A stretch of 9,947 nucleotides of DNA from assembly GCA_031285485.1 (NCBI GenBank), contig JAITWC010000129.1, forward strand, positions 1-9,947, written 5' to 3'. The notes below the pieces were generated by a model. That model saw only the letters and a program-made list of their open reading frames with translations, was not told the origin of the DNA and searched no databases. Each line of letters starts with the position of its first letter. Within the stretch, counting starts at the first letter, position 1. Source of the stretch: Alistipes sp. (GTDB lineage: Bacteria; Bacteroidota; Bacteroidia; Bacteroidales; Rikenellaceae). The position numbers and the translations under genes are program-made. Shown in pieces: positions 1 through 5,993 of this stretch.

Positions 1-10
1 AACCGTCGCT

Positions 11-454
11 TCATGAGGGTTTTAGTTGTTTGACTTCCTTTTTCCCTTCGAACGCGCGGTCGAGAAAATAGGCGCAGATCATGCCCGCTCCGCCGACCAG
101 CATCGCACCGACCAGCAAGAAGAGCGTGCAAAGCACCATTCGGCCGTCTTGGTCCCACTCGAAAATACGGGAGTAATGGCTCCACACGGATTCCGACGCT
201 CCGACCCACACACCGGCAGCCATCCCGATGCCCGCTCCCGTGAGAAATCCCCCCACGCGAAGTGCGGCCGAGCGGCTCACCGACGCCCGGGCCATCGCCT
301 CGGCCCTGCACCACGCGTCGAGCGACTCGCCCCGGGCGTGTTCGGCGGTGGTTACCCGCACCTTGTACTTGTAGTAAATGTGCAGTGAAATGGCACCGAA
401 CAGCCCCACGAGGAAGACTAACGGGATGAAAAGAGCTAAAATTTCCGGTCTCAT
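11..454 (-). CDS. Small three-TM membrane protein, DUF6249-like
   Basis: A 147-residue inner-membrane protein of unknown function. Three hydrophobic stretches are visible, at about residues 5-27, 66-87 and 106-130. A hydrophilic charged segment (about 28-65) separates the first two, and the tail is short and Lys-rich (KKEVKQLK). The layout, with an N-terminal TM followed by a YYKYK basic patch, resembles small DUF6249-type proteins that sit beside ECF sigma genes in Bacteroidota; this family call comes from memory and is tentative. The ATG start at 454 lies 36 nt beyond the CGTC element of an ECF-type promoter on this strand (486-515). That promoter mirrors the one for the divergent sigma gene, so I infer this gene is a target of that sigma factor and may act as an envelope-stress effector or accessory regulator. 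The TGA stop is at 11-13. No catalytic motif is seen. Confidence 0.8.
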   Translation of the reverse strand: MRPEILALFIPLVFLVGLFGAISLHIYYKYKVRVTTAEHARGESLDAWCRAEAMARASVSRSAALRVGGFLTGAGIGMAAGVWVGASESVWSHYSRIFEWDQDGRMVLCTLFLLVGAMLVGGAGMICAYFLDRAFEGKKEVKQLKPS

Positions 455-485
455 GATTTCGATTTTTTGTTTTCGTGTTTTGCCT

Positions 486-515
486 TTTTGACGCGCGGCG
501 GCGGGAAAGGTTACA
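486..515 (-). promoter_or_regulatory. ECF-type promoter for the divergent membrane gene
   Basis: On the minus strand, TGTAAC (515-510) is followed after 16 nt by CGTCAAAA (493-486). ECF sigma factors commonly recognise a -35 containing AAC and a -10 containing CGTC, so this fits an ECF promoter. Transcription would start near 480-483 (inferred), giving a leader of roughly 27-30 nt before the ATG at 454. The arm is an inverted copy of 541-570, with 24 of 30 positions matching. Confidence 0.65.
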
Positions 516-540
516 CGCGGCGCGAATTTTTTTCATACCT

Positions 541-570
541 TGTAACCTTTCGGCGCCCGGCGCGTCAAAA
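541..570 (+). promoter_or_regulatory. ECF-type promoter for the sigma operon (autoregulation)
   Basis: TGTAAC (541-546), a 16-nt spacer and CGTCAAAA (563-570) match the usual ECF -35/-10 pattern and have the same spacing as the minus-strand site at 486-515. The probable transcription start is about 573-576 (inferred). Sitting directly before the sigma gene, it suggests positive autoregulation. The two -35 elements lie back to back, separated by 25 nt (516-540). Confidence 0.65.
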
Positions 571-576
571 GGGAGA

Positions 577-1149
577 ATGAAAGGTTGCCCGAACGACAGA
601 GAGGTGGATGACCGCAGTGGGCGTTCCCACCGCCGGGTGTTGCGCGGCGATGTGGAGGCGTTTTCGCGCATCATCGAGGAGTACTCTCCGCGGATGCTGC
701 GGCTGGCGCTCGGAATCGTTCGACGGCAAGACGCCGCCGAGGACGTGGTGCAGGACGCTCTCGTGAAGGCATACGAACGGCTCGGAAGTTGGCGCGGCGA
801 TAGCGCTCTCTCAACGTGGCTCTACCGCATCGTCTACACCACCGCCGTGTCGTCGCTGCGCAGTTCGGGCCGCGATATCCTCGAACCGGGCGTCGCAATG
901 CTCTCCGACACGGCGGCGGATGATGGCGGAGATTGGGAGATAACCGAGGCGTCGATCGCCCGGATGAGGCTCGCACTGGAGCAGTTGGCGCCGCTCGACC
1001 GCACGTTGGTGACACTCTTCCACTTGGAGGATCGGTCGGTGCGGGACGTGGCTGCGATCTGCGGCGAGAGCGAATCGAATGTCAAAACCCGGCTGCACCG
1101 CGCGAGGTCGAGGTTGCGTAAATTGATGGATGATGGAAAAGAGAGATAA
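577..1149 (+). CDS. ECF-family RNA polymerase sigma factor
   Basis: A 190-residue sigma-70 family factor of the extracytoplasmic function type. Region 2 covers about residues 26-96 and includes EDVVQDALVKAYERLGSWRGDSALSTWLYRI split across the core-binding and -10 recognition helices. Region 4 covers about 130-185, with a helix-turn-helix around VRDVAAICGESESNVKTRL and the typical HRARSRLRKLM end. There is no sigma region 3 and no extra C-terminal domain. It overlaps the next gene by 20 nt, which implies translational coupling to a probable anti-sigma partner. The start is uncertain. ATG 577 lies only 10 nt after the CGTC element, so the mRNA would be almost leaderless. The in-frame GTG at 604 would leave a 37-nt gap, close to the 35 nt on the divergent side, and gives a more usual N-terminus (MDDRSGRSHRRVLRGD). 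An upstream GTG at 475 precedes the promoter and is unlikely. Confidence 0.93.
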   Translation: MKGCPNDREVDDRSGRSHRRVLRGDVEAFSRIIEEYSPRMLRLALGIVRRQDAAEDVVQDALVKAYERLGSWRGDSALSTWLYRIVYTTAVSSLRSSGRDILEPGVAMLSDTAADDGGDWEITEASIARMRLALEQLAPLDRTLVTLFHLEDRSVRDVAAICGESESNVKTRLHRARSRLRKLMDDGKER

Positions 1150-1549
1150 TTTTTCGGAACTGATCCGCACAGCGGCCGGTGAACTGCCGGCGGTGTCGCC
1201 CGACCTCGAACGGCAGGTGATGATCGAGATCGCGCGCCGTGCGTTGGCCCGTTCGCGTCGGCAGGCACGGCGGGGGTTGGTGGCGTCGCTCGCCGGGCTT
1301 GCCATGCTGCTTGCAGGGTGCATCGCGGCGCTCGCGGTGTGGTATCCGGTGCTGCTGCCCGCCCTCACGAGTTTCTCGTGGCTCAATCGGATCCATATCT
1401 CCCTGCCGGAGTTTTCGCCGACTGCCGAAACAATCCCGTTCCTCGAAGAGTGGGGCGGGCTGGTGCTGCTCGTGCTTTTGATCGGTTGTGCCGTGGGTTT
1501 TATCTACTACCTTAACACCCTATTCTCCAATGACTACACCGCCGATTGA
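1130..1549 (+). CDS. Two-TM membrane protein, putative anti-sigma factor
   Basis: A 139-residue protein. Its N-terminal segment (1-48) is hydrophilic with an amphipathic, Arg-rich end (ARRALARSRRQARR), so it should lie in the cytoplasm. TM1 spans about 49-72, a short outside loop about 73-108, and TM2 about 109-128, followed by a short tail. The 20-nt overlap with the sigma gene and the cytoplasmic N-terminus are what one expects of a membrane anti-sigma factor that holds its sigma factor at the membrane. However, no zinc anti-sigma motif (HxxxCxxC) is present and the N-terminal half has no Cys before TM1, so this would be a non-ZAS type. I do not recognise the family, and the function rests on context. 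The start could also be the adjacent ATG at 1133. TGA stop at 1547-1549. Confidence 0.85.
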   Translation: MMEKRDNFSELIRTAAGELPAVSPDLERQVMIEIARRALARSRRQARRGLVASLAGLAMLLAGCIAALAVWYPVLLPALTSFSWLNRIHISLPEFSPTAETIPFLEEWGGLVLLVLLIGCAVGFIYYLNTLFSNDYTAD

Positions 1550-1580
1550 GTTTCTGCGTAACTAAAATCCGCTGTCGTTA

Positions 1581-2237
1581 TTACGGCCTGAAGTCGATGA
1601 TTTCGTAGCCGGAGTAGCGTCCGGGGGCGTAGCCGAACGCGGAGCGGTCGAGCGTGATGCGTGGAGTGATGCGCACCACGTCGATGGCCGCCTCGGTGCT
1701 CATAAAACCTATCGTGTATCCCACCCTCACCGGCATGCCTGTGGTCGCGGAGAGGTAGAGGTCTATCGTTTGGCCATCGGTGGTGGTGGCAGTTCCGGTT
1801 CCGGCGGCGGGGGGTGTCTCTTTCAACTCTATGCGCTCGCACGCCGCACCGTCGATCAGCGCCGGGCCGACGTAGCGCCGCGAGTAGCTGCCATCGAGAA
1901 AATCGAACAGCCGCGTCGGGTTGCCCATCACCGTGCGATCGGCCGGGTCGACGCTGTCTATGGCCACCTCGCGGTCGAGCAGGTTGACCTCCCATTTGGT
2001 AGCGCCATCGCAATAGATATCCATCTCGGGCGTGGTGACGTGGTAGCTGTCGCCGCTCACCTCATAGCTTCCGGCCACTGTGTTGGCATCGATCGACACA
2101 GTAAATTCGACGCGATAGTCGCCCCACTCCGCCATTTGTCGCGCAAGTGTGTTGAGCAGCGCGTCCGATTTTTCGTCGGCTCTCGCGCCGATGGCACTCA
2201 GCACCGTCGCCGCTATAACAAGTAGTATTCGTTTCAT
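1581..2237 (-). CDS. lolA: LolA-like outer-membrane lipoprotein carrier protein
   Basis: A 218-residue secreted protein. A signal peptide is clear: MKR, hydrophobic 4-15, then an AxA-type site ending ARA at 20. The mature part has the LolA/LolB-type beta-rich pattern: an N-terminal helix (LLNTLARQMAEWGDYRVEFTVSI), repeated strand segments (GSYEVSGDSYHV, MDIYCDGATKWEV, LLDREVAIDSV), and a terminal strand YEIIDFRP typical of Bacteroidota homologues. Known LolA chaperones carry lipoproteins across the periplasm from LolCDE to the outer membrane. The ftsK-lolA neighbourhood seen here also occurs in E. coli and in Bacteroidales, which supports the call. There is an odd Thr/Gly/Pro-rich insertion at about 142-155, and two Cys (75, 133) that might form a disulfide. 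The gene ends with tandem TAA-TAA stops. Sequence identity to true LolA is likely low, so the symbol is tentative. Confidence 0.82.
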   Translation of the reverse strand: MKRILLVIAATVLSAIGARADEKSDALLNTLARQMAEWGDYRVEFTVSIDANTVAGSYEVSGDSYHVTTPEMDIYCDGATKWEVNLLDREVAIDSVDPADRTVMGNPTRLFDFLDGSYSRRYVGPALIDGAACERIELKETPPAAGTGTATTTDGQTIDLYLSATTGMPVRVGYTIGFMSTEAAIDVVRITPRITLDRSAFGYAPGRYSGYEIIDFRP

Positions 2238-2260
2238 AATTATGTGTCAATCTTTCTCAC

Positions 2261-2283
2261 AAAAAAGCCGCCGGCGTTCCGGC
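2261..2283 (-). terminator. Possible intrinsic terminator after ftsK
   Basis: Read on the minus strand, GCCGG-AACG-CCGGC forms a perfect 5-bp GC stem with a 4-nt loop (2283-2270), followed by GGC and a run of six T (2266-2261). It lies in the 52-nt gap between ftsK and the lolA-like gene. The 3-nt gap between stem and T-run and the short stem make it weak, so partial attenuation is as likely as full termination. Confidence 0.4.
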
Positions 2284-2289
2284 CCCGGA

Positions 2290-5058
2290 TCATAATATTC
2301 CCAGGTCTTCAAAAATTCTCTCAAGGCTCCTCGGGTCTTGGATCAGCACTTCGCGCGGCTTGCTGCCCTCGGCGCGGCCCACGATCCCAGCCCTTTCAAG
2401 CTGGTCCATGAGCCTCCCGGCACGGTTGTAGCCTATCGCAAAGTGGCGCTGAATGTTCGACGTCGATCCCTGCTGGTTTGCCACCACGAACCGCGCCACC
2501 TCCTCGAACATGCGGTCGACGTCGCCCAGATCGCCGCCCGCCGAGCCGCTGTCACCTCCATCGGGCATCCAGTCGGGCAGGGCGTATGCTTGCGTGTAAC
2601 CGCGCTGATCCTGAATGAATTGTGTCATCCGCTCGATCTCAGGCGTGTCGATAAATGCACACTGCAACCGCGTGATCTCGCCGTTGAGCGAGATAAGCAT
2701 GTCGCCCTGGCCGATGAGTTGGTTGGCGCCGGTCTGGTCGAGGATAGTGCGCGAGTCGACGATGCTGGTAACGCGGAATGCGATTCGCGCCGGGAAGTTG
2801 GCCTTGATTAGGCCGGTAATAACCTTTACATCAGGGCGTTGAGTGGCGATAATAAGGTGGATGCCGGTCGCACGGGCGAGTTGTGCCAGTCGAGTGATGG
2901 GTTGTTCGACCTCTTTACCGGCAGTCATGATCATGTCGGCGAATTCGTCGATAACCACCACTATGTACGGCAGATAACGGTGACCCTTGTTGGGATTGAG
3001 CCGTCGGTTTATGAATTTCTCATTGTACTCGCTGATCTTTTTTACTGCGGCCTTACGTAGCAGTTCGTAGCGCGCCTCCATCTCGCCGCACAACGAGTTG
3101 AGCGTGTACACAACTTTCTGTGTGTCAGTGAGTATAGCGTCTTCCTCGCTCTCCATTTTTGCGAGGAAGTGGTTTTCGAGGCGAGCGTAGAGCGACAGTT
3201 CCACCTTTTTAGGGTCGACCATCACGAATTTCACCTCCGCCGGGTGCTTTTTGTACAACAATGACGAGATTATCACGTTGAGTCCCACGCTCTTACCCTG
3301 CCCGGTGGCACCCGCGATTAGCAGGTGGGGCATCTTGGCGAGGTCGACCAAGAATGTCTCGTTCTGAATGGTTTTGCCCAGCACCAGAGGCAGTTCGGCA
3401 GTGCTGTCCTGAAAACGGATCGACTTGACAAGCGAGTACATCGACACCACCTCGCGGTTCTGGTTCGGCACCTCGATTCCGATCGTGCCCTTGCCCGGCA
3501 TGGGGGCTATAATGCGAATGCCCAACGCCTTAAGACTCAAAGCAATATCCTGTTCAAGACCTTTTATCTTCGATATCTTCACGCCCGGTGCCGGAATGAT
3601 CTCATAGAGTGTGACGGTCGGGCCGATTGTGGCTTTGATCTTGCTGATCTCAATGCCAAAGTTTTTGAGCGTCTGTACTATACGGTTACTGTTGGCCTGA
3701 ATTTCCTCATCGGTTACTTCCACGCGGGTGCCGTGGTTGGCGAGGATGCTCTCGATCTCGGGCTTGTGGTAGGTCGAAAGCTCGCGCAGGGGGTCGTACA
3801 AGCGGTTTTCGATGTCATCGTCGTCCATCTCGGTGTCGCGTTGTTCGGTTTGCAGCACTTCCATCCACTGGCCGTTTGAGGCCACCACCCCACCCGCTCC
3901 AAGGGTTGTTCTCAATCCGTCTGTACCGCTGCCCGTGGTCGGATTGCTATCGCCTGTAGGCTCGAGTTCCACGACTTCGAAAATGCCGTCATGTGTTATT
4001 ACAACCGTCTGATGCACAGGATCCACCGGTTTTTCAACCTCGACAACGTGCCCTCCAGTTATATCTCTAACCACGAACGGTGAGTTAGGCGCCGCGTGTT
4101 CATGCCACAAGGTCGATAGTACTTCGGCGGGGATGCCCGACTGTGCGTCACTCTCGCAGTCATTACACTTATATTCAGTCGGTTCGTAATCTTCGGAGCC
4201 ATCCGCACTGTAATCCTTGCCATCGTCGAAATCGTCACCACAATCATTGCCATACCTGTCCTCATCTTCCGGATTATCAGAATATTCGTGATCGTGGCCC
4301 CGCCCCATCCCAGTCACTAACTCTCCTACCCGAGTTCCACCGTCGGCAATGACGCGTCCCACGCGGTTTACGCGCGAGATATTTTTACGGCTGATGTAGA
4401 CGGCGAGCAGGATCCACATGCACAGCAGCGCCAGCCCCGCGCCCGAAAGCCCGATCATTTCCCTCAGCCATCGGGCCGTGAAAATGCCAGTTTCGCCGCC
4501 AAGACCGCTGCCGAACACGCCCCAACGGGTACCGATAACTAGGCCCAACGTCACCGAGCCGAGGATCATAACGCTTGCAGTCACCCTCACCGAGCGCTCG
4601 AGTGCAGGCGGACGATAACGCATTAGGCGGAGACTCAATATGATGAATATCACCGGAATAGCTATTGCAAATACCCCAAATCCACGGCCGATCACGAGTC
4701 GGGTAAACCGCACTCCGAATCTACCTTTTTCGCCGGTCGAAATGGCATCAGCGGCGCTCGCCAACTCTTCGGCCCAGCCACCGACAGCTTCCGCTTCCAT
4801 GCCTTCAATGCCGCTTTCCGCGATCGCTACGGCCGTTTTGGTCGAAGTTCCGAGGGGTATGCCCGCGAGCGTCTGGTCGGTGTGCCAAGTGAAAAAGTAG
4901 CTCAGACAGATCCACAACGTGTAGATGGCGAAAAAGAAAAGTATCAACCCCGCGATCCACTTCTGATTGTCGCTGAGATTAAATCGATTACGCCCCTCTT
5001 TTTTTGTGCGTTTCGGTTCTGTTTTTCCTCCTGATCTGCTCTCTGTTGCTCGTGCCAT
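2290..5058 (-). CDS. ftsK: DNA translocase FtsK
   Basis: A 922-residue FtsK/SpoIIIE protein that pumps chromosomal DNA through the closing septum and supports XerCD resolution at dif. The N-terminal membrane domain has four hydrophobic segments, at about 34-56, 120-146, 157-176 and 199-221. A long linker (about 245-420) follows. Its first part (256-305) is very acidic, and it carries Cys/His residues (H254, H256, C273, C298, C301, H319, H321). The motor starts near 425. Walker A is GATGQGKS (583-590), Walker B is VVVIDEFADM (700-709) with D704-E705, and TQRPDVKVITG (739-749) is the conserved motor motif. The C-terminal gamma winged-helix is at about 850-922, with QRHFAIGYNRAGRLMDQLE matching the DNA-reading helix of FtsK gamma. 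All domains are intact. The gap to murI upstream is 9 nt, so the two are probably co-transcribed. The ATG at 5058 precedes a basic N-terminus; no strong Shine-Dalgarno site. Confidence 0.97.
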   Translation of the reverse strand: MARATESRSGGKTEPKRTKKEGRNRFNLSDNQKWIAGLILFFFAIYTLWICLSYFFTWHTDQTLAGIPLGTSTKTAVAIAESGIEGMEAEAVGGWAEELASAADAISTGEKGRFGVRFTRLVIGRGFGVFAIAIPVIFIILSLRLMRYRPPALERSVRVTASVMILGSVTLGLVIGTRWGVFGSGLGGETGIFTARWLREMIGLSGAGLALLCMWILLAVYISRKNISRVNRVGRVIADGGTRVGELVTGMGRGHDHEYSDNPEDEDRYGNDCGDDFDDGKDYSADGSEDYEPTEYKCNDCESDAQSGIPAEVLSTLWHEHAAPNSPFVVRDITGGHVVEVEKPVDPVHQTVVITHDGIFEVVELEPTGDSNPTTGSGTDGLRTTLGAGGVVASNGQWMEVLQTEQRDTEMDDDDIENRLYDPLRELSTYHKPEIESILANHGTRVEVTDEEIQANSNRIVQTLKNFGIEISKIKATIGPTVTLYEIIPAPGVKISKIKGLEQDIALSLKALGIRIIAPMPGKGTIGIEVPNQNREVVSMYSLVKSIRFQDSTAELPLVLGKTIQNETFLVDLAKMPHLLIAGATGQGKSVGLNVIISSLLYKKHPAEVKFVMVDPKKVELSLYARLENHFLAKMESEEDAILTDTQKVVYTLNSLCGEMEARYELLRKAAVKKISEYNEKFINRRLNPNKGHRYLPYIVVVIDEFADMIMTAGKEVEQPITRLAQLARATGIHLIIATQRPDVKVITGLIKANFPARIAFRVTSIVDSRTILDQTGANQLIGQGDMLISLNGEITRLQCAFIDTPEIERMTQFIQDQRGYTQAYALPDWMPDGGDSGSAGGDLGDVDRMFEEVARFVVANQQGSTSNIQRHFAIGYNRAGRLMDQLERAGIVGRAEGSKPREVLIQDPRSLERIFEDLGIL

Positions 5059-5067
5059 AGCGCGAAG

Positions 5068-5943
5068 TTACTCAAAATTTCTCACAATACGCGGTACATG
5101 CGCACTCTTGCGGGCCAGACGCTCGATGTAATCATTGCCGGCGAAAGAGAGGAATAGGTGGTTCGGAACGGCGGTGGGGTCGGCGGGCAGGTCTAAAGCG
5201 GCAAGAAGCTGCCCGACCCGGCGCGCTATCGCAGGGGCCGAATCGACGATTTGTGCTGCTGCAGAGCCGGTTTTTGTATCAGTTTCGACACCGGGTATGG
5301 CACCGGCAGAGATTTCTGTGACGTCGGGCTTCCGGGCCGAAAACTCGTCTATCACACGGCCGATCTGCTCCGCCAAAAACGGATAATGCGTGCAGCCAAG
5401 CACAATGCGGTCGGCTCCAGCAGCGAGCATTGGCTCCATGGCATGGCGAACCGTTTCAATCGCTTTCGACATGTTTTCGCAGTCATTTTCAACGAGTTCT
5501 ACGAATCCTTCACCCACCGTTTCGAGTATTCGCACCTTATCTTTCCACTCGGCGGAAGTGGTGCGGTAGAGCGATCCTTTGAACGCCGCCGCCGTTGCCA
5601 AAACTCCTATCGTGCCGGTTCGGGTGGTCTGCGCGGCGGGTTTCACAGCAGGCTCCATCCCAATTATGGGTATGTCGTAATTTGCGCGCAGATGGTCGAT
5701 GGCAGCTCCAGTAGCAGCATTACATGCTATCACAATCATTTTCACGCCATTACGTTCCACCAGACGGCCCACCGCCTCGTCCACGAACCGGACAATCTCC
5801 TCTCGCGGCCTCGGGCCGTAAGGCAAGTTCGCCCCATCTCCAAAGTAAACGAGCGATTCATGTGGCAGCGCACACTCAATCGCGGCGCGGACAGTGAGCC
5901 CACCCATGCCAGAATCAAAAATCCCTATCGGTCTGTTGTCCAA
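5068..5943 (-). CDS. murI: Glutamate racemase (TTG start)
   Basis: A 291-residue glutamate racemase that interconverts L- and D-glutamate to supply D-Glu for peptidoglycan. Visible motifs are PIGIFDSGMGGLTV (5-18, with D10 and S11), YFGDGANLPYG (33-43), the first catalytic Cys in ACNAATG (C74), the second in GCTHYPF (C184, H186), and IVDSAPAIA (232-240). Both catalytic cysteines of the cofactor-independent racemase are present. The start codon is TTG (5943-5941). An in-frame TAG lies six codons upstream, no ATG or GTG is found between, and the next in-frame ATG is M13 inside the FDSGMGG active-site loop, so TTG is the only sensible start. The segment 203-231 between the second Cys motif and IVDSAPA looks longer than in many homologues. 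Length is somewhat above the usual 260-280. It lies 50 nt after purL and 9 nt before ftsK. Confidence 0.96.
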   Translation of the reverse strand: MDNRPIGIFDSGMGGLTVRAAIECALPHESLVYFGDGANLPYGPRPREEIVRFVDEAVGRLVERNGVKMIVIACNAATGAAIDHLRANYDIPIIGMEPAVKPAAQTTRTGTIGVLATAAAFKGSLYRTTSAEWKDKVRILETVGEGFVELVENDCENMSKAIETVRHAMEPMLAAGADRIVLGCTHYPFLAEQIGRVIDEFSARKPDVTEISAGAIPGVETDTKTGSAAAQIVDSAPAIARRVGQLLAALDLPADPTAVPNHLFLSFAGNDYIERLARKSAHVPRIVRNFE

Positions 5944-5993
5944 TATACTGTGCGTTGCTATTTAAAATTACTATTCATGCGGTATCTGAAGTG

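Larger units (their letters stand above)
486..570. repeat. Imperfect inverted repeat spanning divergent promoters
   Basis: The two arms, 486-515 and 541-570, are 30 nt each. The outer 11 nt (TTTTGACGCGC) and the inner 11 nt (GAAAGGTTACA) are perfectly conserved as inverted copies, and the mismatches fall only in the 8-nt stretch between them (2 of 8 still match). Conservation of exactly the -10 and -35 portions with a free spacer points to two functional promoters rather than a hairpin. The 25-nt centre contains a T-run (527-533) that is not symmetric. Confidence 0.85.

Noticed and set aside
475..576. N-terminal extension of the sigma factor from GTG 475
   Set aside because: The extension would include the whole promoter inverted repeat and would start upstream of the predicted transcript start. 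Its residues look non-homologous.
1550..1580. Bidirectional terminator between the convergent genes
   Set aside because: The 31-nt gap shows no stem-loop with a T-run on either strand.
2598..2630. TGTAAC inside ftsK as a possible internal ECF promoter
   Set aside because: There is no matching -10 at the expected spacing, and on this strand it would not lead to a gene.
5944..5993. Separate Bacteroides-type promoter before murI
   Set aside because: TAATTTTA only loosely resembles a -7 TAnnTTTG box, and there is no -33 TTTG at the right distance.
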